In this document: piece by piece, positions 7,916-17,478 of the stretch
Numbering within the stretch: the first letter of the stretch is position 1
Layout: every line of letters begins with the position of its first letter
NCBI RefSeq assembly: GCF_003574475.2
Contig: NZ_QLIS02000001.1
Coordinates: forward strand, 1 to 64,000
From: Pseudofrancisella aestuarii
Lineage (GTDB): Bacteria > Pseudomonadota > Gammaproteobacteria > Francisellales > Francisellaceae
Direction: 5' to 3'
Length of the DNA: 64,000 bases
Notes under the pieces: model-generated
What the model was told of the DNA's origin: nothing
Database searches by the model: none
The model's input: the letters and a program-made list of their open reading frames with translations, nothing else
Program-made: the position numbers and the translations under genes

Positions 7916-9091
7916 TTAGGTATTATTTTTAGTGTATCTAATAACTTCATTATATGAACGTTTGATACAATTCTCTATGGCAAGTCTGTCAAAGAAATTC
8001 CCTGTGATATAGATACTATTATTTTTAAGTAAAAAGCTGTCTAAATCGTTTAAAAATAAGGAATGGTTTTTATTATAACAAGGAAGAGTGTTTTGTTTTG
8101 TTTCTATGTATAATACTTTTTCTATATCAATTTTAAGTAGTCCACAAATATTTAATAAATTTTGTGATTTGTTATCATTTTTACAGTGAAAAGTAAGAGC
8201 TCTTAAATTAGGATGATTAATTATATCTCGTGAAACAGCAGAGTAGAAAAATTGCTCTTTACCTATTAAACCTGCTATTTTCTTTATTTCTATATCTTTA
8301 GAGTTAATAATAATAGATGTGCTATATATCTCTGATATTGTTGGCTGATAATGGTGTTTAGCTATCTTTGGGGCAATATTTCCCAGCAGTTTTTTTGTAT
8401 TATTCCACTCTGTAGCTAGGCAGATATTTTTAGCAGTATATATATAGTTTTTAGTAGTTAATTCCCAATAATCATCTAATTTGCTTATATTTAGTATTTC
8501 TTCACTATTAATGTTTAATTTATCACATCCATCAAATAAAGAGCCTATGCCATTTTCTAAAGTAAAGCTTCTTGGTAAATTTTTGTTTCTAGGATATTTC
8601 TTAAATAAATATTCCATTGGAAAAGATTCACTATTTTGGGATAAAACCGCATCAAAACAGTATTTTAGAGTGTTATCATAATTTTTCTTTCCAAAAGCTT
8701 TTGTGGCATATTCAGAAATACTTTTATCTGTTTTTGGCATGTTTTTATTTTTTATAAAATTAAAAACAAAAGAAAAAATATTTAAGTTTTTGATTAAGCT
8801 TTGAATCTTATTATTGGGGGTGACAAATAAGAAAGGTAGCTTAGTCCGGCTAATGATTTTATTTATAAGATTGTTTTTTTCTATATAAGATATTGTATTG
8901 CCATAAGAGTTATAAAGTGTATGAGCTCCTTGCTCAAACCAAAAATCTTTATAATGTTTTGTTTTTATACAACCGCCGATTTCATTTTTTTCAAATAGAC
9001 AGTAGTTTATATTTTGTTTGGCCATTTCTTGAGCAAAACTTACTCCAGAAATACCTCCACCAACTATTATAATATCAAAGTGTTTTATCAT
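7916..9091 (-). CDS. FAD-dependent oxidoreductase, amine oxidase / protoporphyrinogen oxidase-like
   Basis: 391 aa flavoprotein. The dinucleotide fold 'DIIIVGGGISGVSFAQEMAKQ' (about 6-26) and the 'GGCIKT' loop with 'EQGAHTLYN' belong to the amine oxidase/phytoene desaturase/protoporphyrinogen oxidase superfamily. The C-terminal FAD motif is 'SIYITGNFFDRLAIENCI'. The substrate is unknown. It starts with ATG inside the mltA stop (ATGA overlap), so it is translated from the mltA transcript. A role in haem synthesis is possible but not shown. Confidence 0.75.
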   Translation of the reverse strand: MIKHFDIIIVGGGISGVSFAQEMAKQNINYCLFEKNEIGGCIKTKHYKDFWFEQGAHTLYNSYGNTISYIEKNNLINKIISRTKLPFLFVTPNNKIQSLIKNLNIFSFVFNFIKNKNMPKTDKSISEYATKAFGKKNYDNTLKYCFDAVLSQNSESFPMEYLFKKYPRNKNLPRSFTLENGIGSLFDGCDKLNINSEEILNISKLDDYWELTTKNYIYTAKNICLATEWNNTKKLLGNIAPKIAKHHYQPTISEIYSTSIIINSKDIEIKKIAGLIGKEQFFYSAVSRDIINHPNLRALTFHCKNDNKSQNLLNICGLLKIDIEKVLYIETKQNTLPCYNKNHSLFLNDLDSFLLKNNSIYITGNFFDRLAIENCIKRSYNEVIRYTKNNT

Positions 9092-10275
9092 GAGTAATTA
9101 GGTAATAATATCCAGATATTTCCATAATTTTTCATATGGCCAGCATTAAATTCAGCTTCGGGACCATGTCCCCAGAAAACATCGCCTCGAATAGGTCCTC
9201 TAATAGCACCACCAGTATCTTGAGCAATCATTAGTCTATTGATATTTTCTTTATTCTGTTGCTCATCTTTATAGTAGTCGGTCTCTAACCATACAGGCAC
9301 CCCATATAAGTAATATTTGCTGTCGACTGCTAATGAATAGCCAGGTGTGAGCTCGACGCCTTGTGCACCAACGGCATTTTTTGCATTTAAATACTTAAAA
9401 AATACAAAAGATGGATCATAGTTTAGAACATCATCCATTTTACTAGGGTTTTGATTTAACCATTCTTTTATAGATTGCATAGAGATTTTTTTGGCATCCA
9501 TATATCCTTTTTCTAAGATATATCTACCTATTGGTCTATAAGGGTGGCCATTTTGGCTATCATAGCCTAATAATACATCATTTCCATTTTCTATAACAAT
9601 TCTTCCTGATCCTTGAATCTGTAAGAATGATCTATCAACTTTAGAACTAACCCAAGCAAGAACATCGTCTTTAGGGAAAAGATTATTTTTTGAAATCTCT
9701 TCTCTTGAATAATATGGGACAAGTGAGCCATTATTATACTTTCCATATGAGAAAGTATCATTTTTATTTGTAATTTTTATAAGATCCTCTGGTGTTTTAT
9801 AAATAGGAACATTATATACATCTGTTTTAGTTAAGTTTCCTTTAATTATCGGCTCATAATATCCAGTAAATAAACCTTGAGCAGAATTGTTATAAAGAAT
9901 CTCATATGGTGTAAAGTTAATTTCAAAAAATACTCTAGCTTCACTATCTGTTTTTGGAGTCAATGAAATAGCTTTTTTACACACTGCAACCCAATTTTTA
10001 TACTCAGGATTAGAATCATCTAAAATTTTATAACAAGAAGATTTGAAAGCATTGAAAGAATTTAATTGATTGCTATTATCCCAATTGCCAAGGTATTTAA
10101 AGTCTGACTCAGTGTAAGTAACATTTTCAGAGTATTTGTTTCCTAGAAATTTTTCTACGGTTTCGTTATTTTTAGGTTCAAATAGGTCAAGTGCTACGGC
10201 ATCTAGGCTTAATAGTAATAATATCGATAGTGCAGATGCTTTTTTAAGCGTTAAACTTCTTTTTACAAATCTCAT
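9088..10275 (-). CDS. mltA: Membrane-bound lytic murein transglycosylase A
   Basis: 395 aa MltA-family enzyme that cleaves glycan strands of peptidoglycan to 1,6-anhydro products. Family motifs are 'GLFTGYYEPIIKG' (about 139-151), 'IQGSGRIVIENG', and the C-terminal 3D domain 'IAQDTGGAIRGPIRGDVFWG' with the catalytic aspartate, followed by 'AGHMKNYGNIWILLP'. The N-terminal segment 'ALSILLLLSLDAVALDLF' is a signal sequence. There is no cysteine lipobox, so it is probably periplasmic rather than a lipoprotein. First gene of a three-gene unit, divergent from grpE. Confidence 0.93.
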   Translation of the reverse strand: MRFVKRSLTLKKASALSILLLLSLDAVALDLFEPKNNETVEKFLGNKYSENVTYTESDFKYLGNWDNSNQLNSFNAFKSSCYKILDDSNPEYKNWVAVCKKAISLTPKTDSEARVFFEINFTPYEILYNNSAQGLFTGYYEPIIKGNLTKTDVYNVPIYKTPEDLIKITNKNDTFSYGKYNNGSLVPYYSREEISKNNLFPKDDVLAWVSSKVDRSFLQIQGSGRIVIENGNDVLLGYDSQNGHPYRPIGRYILEKGYMDAKKISMQSIKEWLNQNPSKMDDVLNYDPSFVFFKYLNAKNAVGAQGVELTPGYSLAVDSKYYLYGVPVWLETDYYKDEQQNKENINRLMIAQDTGGAIRGPIRGDVFWGHGPEAEFNAGHMKNYGNIWILLPNYS

Positions 10276-10286
10276 TTAAAAAAATA

Positions 10287-10316
10287 CTTGAAAAATATTA
10301 TAAACAGTCACATATA
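10287..10316 (+). promoter_or_regulatory. Sigma-32 (heat-shock) promoter of grpE
   Basis: CTTGAAA (10287-10293) is followed after 14 nt by TCACATATA (10308-10316). This resembles the RpoH consensus CTTGAAA-N11-16-CCCCATNT. It lies about 45 nt before the grpE ATG. The same arrangement occurs before dnaK. Confidence 0.7.
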
Positions 10317-10358
10317 CAGGATTGTAGTATTAATAGTTCAAAAATAAAAGGTTGTTAA

Positions 10359-10934
10359 ATGAGTGAAATGAAAAAAGATCAAATAGATGAGCTAAATGAA
10401 TCAAATTCTGAGGATTTAGAGAAGGTAGAGCTTGATCAAGAGCATCATAAAACATCAGCGGAAGAACAACTTGAAAAAGCCAAAGAAGTTATAGAAGAGT
10501 TGGAAAATAAAAACAAAGAGATGTTTGATGAAGTTTTAAGAACTAAGGCTGAGATGGAGAATATTCGTAAGCGCTCAGAAAAAGAAGTTGTAAATGCTCG
10601 TAAATTTGGAATAGAAAAGTTTGCTAAAGAGCTTATGCCAATAATGGATAGTTTAGAGCAGGCTCTTAAGCATGAGGTTAAGCTTGAAGAAGCTATAGCA
10701 ATGAAAGAAGGGATTGAACTCACTTCAAAAATGTTTTTAGATGCCTTAAAGAAAAATGGATTAGAAGAGCAAGATCCAAAAGGTGAGAAGTTTGATCCAA
10801 ATTTACATGAAGCTATAGCTATGATTCCTAATCCAGAGTTTGAAAATGATACTATTTTTGATGTATTTCAAAAAGGCTATCTATTAAATGGAAGAGTCGT
10901 TAGAGCAGCTAAGGTTGTAGTTGTAAAAAATTAA
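10359..10934 (+). CDS. grpE: GrpE nucleotide exchange factor for DnaK
   Basis: 191 aa. An acidic N-terminal region leads to a long coiled coil (about 35-95), then the family core 'LMPIMDSLEQALKH' and the C-terminal beta domain with 'FDPNLHEAIAMIPN' and 'GYLLNGRVVRAAKVVVVKN'. GrpE dimers open the DnaK nucleotide pocket and act as a thermosensor. The gene has its own heat-shock-type promoter, separate from dnaK. Confidence 0.97.
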   Translation: MSEMKKDQIDELNESNSEDLEKVELDQEHHKTSAEEQLEKAKEVIEELENKNKEMFDEVLRTKAEMENIRKRSEKEVVNARKFGIEKFAKELMPIMDSLEQALKHEVKLEEAIAMKEGIELTSKMFLDALKKNGLEEQDPKGEKFDPNLHEAIAMIPNPEFENDTIFDVFQKGYLLNGRVVRAAKVVVVKN

Positions 10935-10942
10935 AATTAATA

Positions 10943-10970
10943 CTTGAAAAAAAGATTTATAACATCATAT
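10943..10970 (+). promoter_or_regulatory. Sigma-32 (heat-shock) promoter of dnaK
   Basis: CTTGAAA (10943-10949), a 13-nt spacer and CATCATAT (10963-10970) match the RpoH promoter layout. The -35 starts 9 nt after the grpE stop and predicts a leader of about 50 nt ending in AAGGAG before dnaK. Confidence 0.72.
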
Positions 10971-11029
10971 TCAAAATTAATGTAGCTGAAAATAGCTATA
11001 AAAAGTTTAAATAAAAAGGAGATAAAATA

Positions 11030-12958
11030 ATGGGAAAAATTATAGGGATAGATTTAGGTACAACTAACTCATGTGTAGCTATAATGGATGGTAAAAAAGC
11101 TAAAGTTATAGAAAACGCAGAAGGACATAGAACTACTCCTTCAGTTGTGGCTTATACAGATGGTGGAGAAATTTTAGTTGGTCAAGCAGCAAAAAGACAA
11201 GCTGTCACAAACCCAGATAATACATTTTTTGCTATAAAAAGATTAATTGGTCGTAAGTATGATGACAAAGCTGTACAGGAAGATATTAAAAAGAAAGTTC
11301 CTTATAGTGTTGTGAAAGCTGATAACGGCGATGCTTGGGTAGCAACAAAAGATGGTAAAAAAATGGCTCCGCCTCAAGTTTCAGCTGAAGTTTTAAGAAA
11401 AATGAAAAAAACTGCTGAAGACTTTTTAGGTGAGCCAGTTACTGAAGCTGTAATTACAGTTCCAGCGTATTTTAATGATAGCCAAAGACAAGCAACAAAA
11501 GATGCTGGTAAGATAGCAGGTCTTGATGTTAAAAGAATCATCAATGAACCAACAGCTGCAGCTTTAGCTTATGGTGTTGATTCTAAAAAAGGTGAGCAAA
11601 CAATAGCTGTATACGATTTAGGTGGTGGTACATTCGATATTTCAATTATTGAAATTGCAGATGTTGATGGAGATAACCAAATTGAAGTATTATCAACTAA
11701 TGGTGATACATTCTTGGGTGGTGAAGACTTTGACGTTGCATTAATGAACTACTTAATTGATGAGTTTAAAAAAGAGCAAGGTATAGATTTACATAATGAT
11801 AAATTAGCTCTTCAAAGAGTTCGTGAAGCAGCTGAAAAGGCTAAAGTAGAATTATCATCAGCACAACAAACTGATGTTAACCTACCATATATTACAGCTG
11901 ACGCTACAGGACCAAAACACTTAAATATAAAAATTACTAGGGCTAAATTTGAGTCTTTAGTTGGTGATTTAGTAATGAGATCTTTAGAGCCTTGTAGAAA
12001 AGCTTTAGAAGATGCTGGCCTAAGTAAGTCTGATATTACTGATGTTTTACTAGTAGGTGGACAAACACGTATGCCATTAGTACAACAAAAAGTAAAAGAG
12101 TTTTTTGGTAAAGAACCTCGTAAAGATGTAAATCCAGATGAAGCAGTAGCAATAGGTGCTGCTATTCAAGGTGGTGTTTTAGCGGGTGATGTTAAAGATG
12201 TACTTTTACTAGATGTAACTCCACTTTCTCTAGGTATTGAGACTATGGGTGGCGTTATGACTAAGTTGATTGAGAGAAATACGACGATTCCTACTAAGAA
12301 GTCGCAAGTATTCTCAACAGCAGAAGATAACCAGCCAGCTGTAACAATCCATGTGTTACAAGGTGAAAGAGAAATGGCTTCAGCAAACAAATCTCTAGGT
12401 AGATTTGATTTGGCTGATATTCCACCTTCACCTCGTGGAATGCCACAAATTGAAGTAACTTTTGATATTGATGCTAATGGTATCTTGAATGTATCAGCTA
12501 AAGATAAAGCTACTGGAAAAGAACAAAATATTGTGATTAAGTCTTCAAGTGGTTTATCTGAAGATGATATCGAAAAAATGGTACAAGATGCAGAAGCTAA
12601 TGCCGAGTCAGATAAAAAGTTCCATGAATTGGTTGCTGCAAGAAATACTGCAGATAATCTGGTTCATAGTGCTAGAAAAGCAGTATCTGAGTTAGGAGAC
12701 AAAGTATCTGCTGATGAAAAAGAAAAAATAGAATCAGCATGTAAAGATTTAGAATCAGTTATTAAAACTGATAATAAAGAAGATATTGAAGCTAAAACTA
12801 AAGCTTTAGAAGAAGTATTTACACCAGTGGCTCAAAAAGCTTATGCTGAACAAGCACAAGCGGCAGGTGGAGCAGAAGCTCAGCCAGAAGCTGAATCTAA
12901 AAAAGATGATGATGTTGTAGATGCTGATTTTGAAGATGTAGATGATAGTAAAAAATAG
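11030..12958 (+). CDS. dnaK: Chaperone DnaK (Hsp70)
   Basis: 642 aa. The ATPase domain begins '[16 protein letters not shown]' and contains '[13 protein letters not shown]' and 'LVGGQTRMP'. The substrate-binding domain follows ('[17 protein letters not shown]'), then a helical lid and the acidic EEVD-like end '[17 protein letters not shown]'. It works with GrpE and DnaJ in protein folding and in control of sigma-32. The leader has a full AAGGAG ribosome site. Confidence 0.99.
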   Translation: MGKIIGIDLGTTNSCVAIMDGKKAKVIENAEGHRTTPSVVAYTDGGEILVGQAAKRQAVTNPDNTFFAIKRLIGRKYDDKAVQEDIKKKVPYSVVKADNGDAWVATKDGKKMAPPQVSAEVLRKMKKTAEDFLGEPVTEAVITVPAYFNDSQRQATKDAGKIAGLDVKRIINEPTAAALAYGVDSKKGEQTIAVYDLGGGTFDISIIEIADVDGDNQIEVLSTNGDTFLGGEDFDVALMNYLIDEFKKEQGIDLHNDKLALQRVREAAEKAKVELSSAQQTDVNLPYITADATGPKHLNIKITRAKFESLVGDLVMRSLEPCRKALEDAGLSKSDITDVLLVGGQTRMPLVQQKVKEFFGKEPRKDVNPDEAVAIGAAIQGGVLAGDVKDVLLLDVTPLSLGIETMGGVMTKLIERNTTIPTKKSQVFSTAEDNQPAVTIHVLQGEREMASANKSLGRFDLADIPPSPRGMPQIEVTFDIDANGILNVSAKDKATGKEQNIVIKSSSGLSEDDIEKMVQDAEANAESDKKFHELVAARNTADNLVHSARKAVSELGDKVSADEKEKIESACKDLESVIKTDNKEDIEAKTKALEEVFTPVAQKAYAEQAQAAGGAEAQPEAESKKDDDVVDADFEDVDDSKK

Positions 12959-12986
12959 TATCAAAGTTTAATTTCTTAAATCAAAC

Positions 12987-13010
12987 AAATGCGGTTTATC
13001 CGCATTTTCT
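12987..13010 (+). terminator. Hairpin terminator between dnaK and dnaJ
   Basis: AAATGCGG (12987-12994) pairs with CCGCATTT (13000-13007) around the loop TTTAT, with a short T-rich stretch after it. It is probably a partial terminator that lowers dnaJ relative to dnaK. Confidence 0.75.
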
Positions 13011-13014
13011 TATT

Positions 13015-13023
13015 TGGTATAAT
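13015..13023 (+). promoter_or_regulatory. Extended -10 promoter for dnaJ
   Basis: TGGTATAAT is an exact extended -10 element (TGN-TATAAT) located 34 nt before the dnaJ ATG and directly after the dnaK terminator. No good -35 is visible, which is normal for this class. It would give dnaJ a housekeeping promoter independent of the heat-shock promoters. Confidence 0.55.
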
Positions 13024-13056
13024 GTCCTAGTTTAATTTTTATGGATTTATTTTATT

Positions 13057-14178
13057 ATGCAACAAAGATGTTATTACGAAGTTTTAAGTGTATCTAAAAC
13101 AGCTACAGGCGTAGAAATAAAAAAAGCTTATCGTAAGCTTGCAATGAAATATCACCCTGATAGAAATCCAGACAATAAAGAAGCTGAAATAAAGTTCAAA
13201 GAAGTTTCTGAAGCTTATGAAATTTTGAGTGATGATCAAAAGCGAGCTGCTTATGATCAATTTGGCCATGCAGGAGTGAATCAGCAAGGTGGTCATGGAG
13301 GTGGCTTTGGTGGAGGAGCTGCTTTTGAAGATATTTTTGATACATTCTTTGGGGGGAATGCTAGAGGAAGGTCACGTCAGCAATCTAGAGGTAGTGATTT
13401 AGAATATTCTATAGAAATTACACTTGAAGAGGCATTTTATGGTGTAGAGAAAGAAATAACTATTCCTAAAATATCTAGCTGTGAAACTTGTGACGGTACT
13501 GGTTCAAAATCTAAAACTAAAGCCACATGTCATGCTTGCGGTGGTCAAGGCTCAATAAGAAGACAGCAAGGTTTTTTTGCATTTGAACAAACTTGTCCAG
13601 TATGTAATGGCACAGGGTCTAATGTTGCTGACCCATGTGAAGACTGTTATGGTAAAGGAAATGTTAGAAAACAAAAATCACTAAAAGTTAAAATACCAGA
13701 GGGTGTTGATAGTGGTGATAGAGTTAGGCTACATGGTGAGGGTGATGCTGGTTTAAATGGAGCACCTAATGGAGATTTATATGTTCAAATAATTATAAAA
13801 GAACATAGTATTTTTGAAAGAAGAGAGTCTAATTTATACTGTGAAATGCCAATTAGTTTCATAACAGCTTGTCTTGGAGGAGAAATAAAAGTTCCTACAC
13901 TTGATGGAGAGGTGAAACTTAAAGTTGTCCCAGAAACTCAAACAGGAAAAGTATTTAGACTTAGAGATAAAGGAATGAAATCACTAAGAGGTCATAGAAG
14001 AGGAGATCTTTTATGTAAAGTGGTTGTTGAAACACCTGTAAATTTAAATGCTGATCAGAAAGAGCTTCTTAAAAAGTTTGCAGATAGCTTAGGTGAAGAG
14101 TATGAAAATAAACATTCACCAAAAAGTAAAACTTGGTTTGATAATGTAAAAGACTATGCTAAGAAATTTTTTGAATAA
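13057..14178 (+). CDS. dnaJ: Chaperone DnaJ (Hsp40)
   Basis: 373 aa, type I. The J domain has the essential HPD in '[10 protein letters not shown]'. A Gly/Phe-rich linker follows (about 75-100). The zinc domain has four repeats: 'CETCDGTG', 'CHACGGQG', 'CPVCNGTG' and 'CEDCYGKG'. The C-terminal substrate domain completes it. It stimulates the DnaK ATPase and delivers clients. It ends 1 nt from the end of nadE on the other strand. Confidence 0.98.
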   Translation: MQQRCYYEVLSVSKTATGVEIKKAYRKLAMKYHPDRNPDNKEAEIKFKEVSEAYEILSDDQKRAAYDQFGHAGVNQQGGHGGGFGGGAAFEDIFDTFFGGNARGRSRQQSRGSDLEYSIEITLEEAFYGVEKEITIPKISSCETCDGTGSKSKTKATCHACGGQGSIRRQQGFFAFEQTCPVCNGTGSNVADPCEDCYGKGNVRKQKSLKVKIPEGVDSGDRVRLHGEGDAGLNGAPNGDLYVQIIIKEHSIFERRESNLYCEMPISFITACLGGEIKVPTLDGEVKLKVVPETQTGKVFRLRDKGMKSLRGHRRGDLLCKVVVETPVNLNADQKELLKKFADSLGEEYENKHSPKSKTWFDNVKDYAKKFFE

Positions 14179-14179
14179 A

Positions 14180-14929
14180 TTAGAAATTAGGGGTCAAAGG
14201 CATTCTTCTTTTGTGATGGCTACGATTGTGCCAAAAGTTTATTCTATCTAAAGCACCATCAGAGACTAATTTACCATCTAAAAAATCATCTATTTCGCTA
14301 TATGTGACGCCCATTTCGTCTTCATCTGTTTGGCCTTGCCATAGGCCAGCTGATGGAGCTTTATTGAGTATATTTTTAGGTACATTTAAATATCTACCCA
14401 TTTCAAAAACTTGTGACTTCTTTAGATTAATAATAGGAACAATATCTGCAGCGCCATCACCGAATTTAGTAAAATAACCCATGTGCCATTCACAAGCATT
14501 ATCTGTTCCAACAACCATTCTATTATTTTGTTGAGCATAAGCATATAGATACATCATACGGAATCTAGCTTGAGCGTTGCCTTTTATAACCTGCTGTCTA
14601 TTATTTTCTTTATTTTCAAATAACTGAGTAGTTTCTAAAAATTTTTCATAAGAATCCTGGATTGGAATAATGAAGTAGGGTATTTTAAGCTGTTTTATTA
14701 GTTCTAATGCATCAGATTTGTCATTATCTGAATTATTTTCTGAAGGCATAATAAGAGCAGTTACTGGAAGATTTGTTTTGACTAGAAGTGATGCACAAAC
14801 TGCAGAGTCTATGCCGCCACTAATTCCAATGACAAACCCATCAGCAGGGTAGTTTTTACAACTTTCCTTAAGCCAATTAACAAGTTTTTCGGTGTATTCT
14901 TTTATATTTAAATTTTTTATGACTTTCAT
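14180..14929 (-). CDS. nadE: NadE-family amidotransferase, probable NMN synthetase type (NadE*)
   Basis: 249 aa, ammonia-dependent NAD synthetase family with the PP-loop ATP motif 'GISGGIDSAV' (about 34-43) and no glutaminase domain. As I remember it, the sequence is closely similar throughout to the Francisella tularensis NadE* enzyme, which prefers nicotinate mononucleotide and makes NMN instead of amidating NaAD last. Shared stretches include 'VIKGNAQARFRMMYLYAYAQQ' and 'KAPSAGLWQGQTDEDEMGVTY'. Substrate preference is known for the family member and inferred here. The gene starts 13 nt after the outer membrane efflux gene and may share its transcript. Confidence 0.9.
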   Translation of the reverse strand: MKVIKNLNIKEYTEKLVNWLKESCKNYPADGFVIGISGGIDSAVCASLLVKTNLPVTALIMPSENNSDNDKSDALELIKQLKIPYFIIPIQDSYEKFLETTQLFENKENNRQQVIKGNAQARFRMMYLYAYAQQNNRMVVGTDNACEWHMGYFTKFGDGAADIVPIINLKKSQVFEMGRYLNVPKNILNKAPSAGLWQGQTDEDEMGVTYSEIDDFLDGKLVSDGALDRINFWHNRSHHKRRMPLTPNF

Positions 14930-14942
14930 ATATAAGACTTAA

Positions 14943-16430
14943 TTATTTATTCCAAGCAGGATTGCTTTCAATAACATTCATATGATTATCTACATCATAA
15001 CCACTTCCAAGAGATTGATATAAGTTAACTATACTAATTAATTCTTTTAATTTGGTTTGATTAACTTGCATTTGAGCATTTGTGTTATTTATAGATGCAC
15101 CAGTAAACTCCATTTTGCTAATAGCACCTTTTTCATATTTTTTGTTGAAAATAATAGTTTGCTCATTAGTTGCTTCTAAGGCCAGCATATCTCTTTTCAT
15201 GGTCTCTTTTGCAGAAGAATGTTCAGATAAGCTATCATTTACATCTTGCAGAGCCTTATGAATAGTGTTTATGTATTCATAATAACCTTGATAGAATTGA
15301 GCTTTTGCTTTATCACTATCTGCTAAAATAGCCATATTAAATACTGGAACTGCCGCGACAGCTTCAGCAGCCCAAACACCGGCATTCATTGTTGCTAATT
15401 GAGCAAGAGCTAATGTAGCGTTACCAAATGCACCTGTTAAGTCGATACTTGGGAAGAATTGAGATCGTGCAAGACCTATGTTGGCATTAGCTGTTTGTAA
15501 TCTATATTCTGCTATGGCTACGTCTGGTCTATTCTCTAGTACTTTTGCTGGTAAGTTTACAGGAACTTCATGAGATGTGTTTATTTCATTCAAAGTTTTA
15601 CCAGATATAACTTTACTAGGATTTTGACCCATTAATACACTTAAAGAGTTTTCAAAGTGAACAATATCATTTTTTATACTAGCTATTTTTCCTCTTTCAG
15701 ATTCTAATTGTTGATTAATCATTTTGATAGAGAGAGAAGAGGCTGCACCAGCATCATATTGTTTTTGAGCAAAGTATTGTAATAGTTCATATTCTTCAAC
15801 CTTTCTTATTTGAAGATCTAACTGAGCTTTAGCTGTAACTAAAGAAAAATATGAAGCTGCAACTTGGGTTATTATTGATAAGCGAGTAGTATTTTTCAAC
15901 TCTGTTTGCATTTTTTTACTATATCTTGCTACTTCTCCAATTTTTATTTCTCTAACAAGGTTTATAGTGTAGCTTGGCACAACACCAACTAAAGATCCGC
16001 CAAAAGTTTCAGTACCTTGTGACAAGAATTGTTTAGCTTGAGGGATGCTTGAGTTAATATTTGTTCCAAAAGCTTGACCAATAAAGCCACCACCTCCAAC
16101 AGATGCTGTTGGTAACCAAGCATAGTTAGCTTTTTCTATTTCTGCTTCAGATTGTTTTATATTACCAATGGCAACTTGTAATTGTTGGTTATCTTTTAGA
16201 GCTATAGTAATAAAACTATTTAATTGAGGGTCATTAAATAACCTCCACCAAGCTAACTTTGGTAAATCCCATTTTTGTTTGTCAGTTGTTGTAGTGTCAC
16301 CTTCATGTAGCCAAACATTAGGAGTATCAGTTTTTGGTCTTTCATATTCTGGACTAAAGAAACTGCATGCTGTTAAGAAAGTGACAGATAATATTACAGA
16401 TCCTTTATATATTATTTTTCTTATTTTCAT
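14943..16430 (-). CDS. Outer membrane efflux lipoprotein (NodT/SilC-like)
   Basis: 495 aa TolC-superfamily outer membrane factor. The lipobox in 'SVTFLTACSFF' (Cys about 22) predicts a lipid-anchored OprM/NodT-type protein. The body has two repeats of long coiled-coil helices, with the family motif 'NRPDVAIAEYRLQTANANIGLARSQFFPSIDLTG'-like segment near 285-320. It should form the exit duct for the EmrA/EmrB pair encoded just upstream (9 nt gap). Francisella tularensis has an equivalent operon in which this gene is called silC. Confidence 0.88.
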   Translation of the reverse strand: MKIRKIIYKGSVILSVTFLTACSFFSPEYERPKTDTPNVWLHEGDTTTTDKQKWDLPKLAWWRLFNDPQLNSFITIALKDNQQLQVAIGNIKQSEAEIEKANYAWLPTASVGGGGFIGQAFGTNINSSIPQAKQFLSQGTETFGGSLVGVVPSYTINLVREIKIGEVARYSKKMQTELKNTTRLSIITQVAASYFSLVTAKAQLDLQIRKVEEYELLQYFAQKQYDAGAASSLSIKMINQQLESERGKIASIKNDIVHFENSLSVLMGQNPSKVISGKTLNEINTSHEVPVNLPAKVLENRPDVAIAEYRLQTANANIGLARSQFFPSIDLTGAFGNATLALAQLATMNAGVWAAEAVAAVPVFNMAILADSDKAKAQFYQGYYEYINTIHKALQDVNDSLSEHSSAKETMKRDMLALEATNEQTIIFNKKYEKGAISKMEFTGASINNTNAQMQVNQTKLKELISIVNLYQSLGSGYDVDNHMNVIESNPAWNK

Positions 16431-16439
16431 TTAATACCT

Positions 16440-17444
16440 TTAAATTGTATCAACTTTAACTGTAGCACTAGCACCAACTCTTAGAGGATATTTTTGACTA
16501 TCTTCTAATACTATTTTTATAGGGAATCGCTGTGTTACTTTAACCCAGTTGCCTGTTGCATTCTCTGCTGGTAATAAAGAGAAAACAGAGCCAGTAGCAT
16601 AACTTAAGCTATCGACCGTACCTGTATAAGTATGACTGTACATATCTAATTTAACAGATACTTTTTGACCAGGTTTTATTCTTGCTATGTCTGTTTCTTT
16701 AAAGTTAGCATTTACCCACCATTTTTTATCATCAATAAAGCCAAATAATGGTTGACCAGGAGCAATTAATTGTCCAGAGTAAATTTTTAAGTTTGAAATA
16801 AATCCATCAGCTGGAGCTGTTAAGCTAGTATAACTTAAGTTTAGTTTTGCATTGCTTAAACCAACACTAGCAGCATCAACTTGAGCTTTTGCTATGGTGG
16901 CTTGAATACCTGCTTGCTTTAATGAAGATTTAGCTTGTTCTACTGCTTTTAACGCCTGAGTTTTTTGATCAGTATATTTTTGGGCATCTTGTTGTGAGCC
17001 AGCGCCTTCATTAAATAATTCATTATAGCGAGTAGCCATATGAGATGCCATTTCTAAACCAGACTCAGATTTAGCAAGGTTATAACTAGCTATAGATATT
17101 TGCTCTTTTGCAGCTTCTAATTGCCCACTAGCTTCCTCTAAAGCTGCTGTTGCTTGAGCAACTTGAAGCTCATAATTAGATCGATCGATTTGTAAGAGCT
17201 TATCTCCTTTATGAACATAAGAGTTATTCTTAACATATACTGTTTCTATATAGCCACCAACTTTTGCAGAAATATTTATTATATCTGCATCAACGTAAGC
17301 ATTATCAGTACTTGGATATATTTTGTTATATATATAATATCCATATATTCCTAAAAAAGTTACCGCTATTATACCAAGACCAATAGCTATTTTTTTGGGT
17401 GAAAACTTATTTTGCTTCAGTTCTTTATTTTCTTCTTCAGACAT
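16440..17444 (-). CDS. emrA: EmrA-type membrane fusion protein
   Basis: 334 aa HlyD-family periplasmic adaptor. One N-terminal membrane helix (about 18-38, 'KIAIGLGIIAVTFLGIYGYY') is followed by 'STDNAYVDADIINISAKVGG', a lipoyl half-motif, a coiled-coil hairpin (about 80-190) and the beta-barrel with 'PADGFISNLKIYSGQ'. It links the inner membrane pump to the outer membrane factor. It lies 34 nt after emrB. Confidence 0.92.
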   Translation of the reverse strand: MSEEENKELKQNKFSPKKIAIGLGIIAVTFLGIYGYYIYNKIYPSTDNAYVDADIINISAKVGGYIETVYVKNNSYVHKGDKLLQIDRSNYELQVAQATAALEEASGQLEAAKEQISIASYNLAKSESGLEMASHMATRYNELFNEGAGSQQDAQKYTDQKTQALKAVEQAKSSLKQAGIQATIAKAQVDAASVGLSNAKLNLSYTSLTAPADGFISNLKIYSGQLIAPGQPLFGFIDDKKWWVNANFKETDIARIKPGQKVSVKLDMYSHTYTGTVDSLSYATGSVFSLLPAENATGNWVKVTQRFPIKIVLEDSQKYPLRVGASATVKVDTI

Positions 17445-17478
17445 TTCAAAACCTTTTTAAATAAAAACTAACACAATT

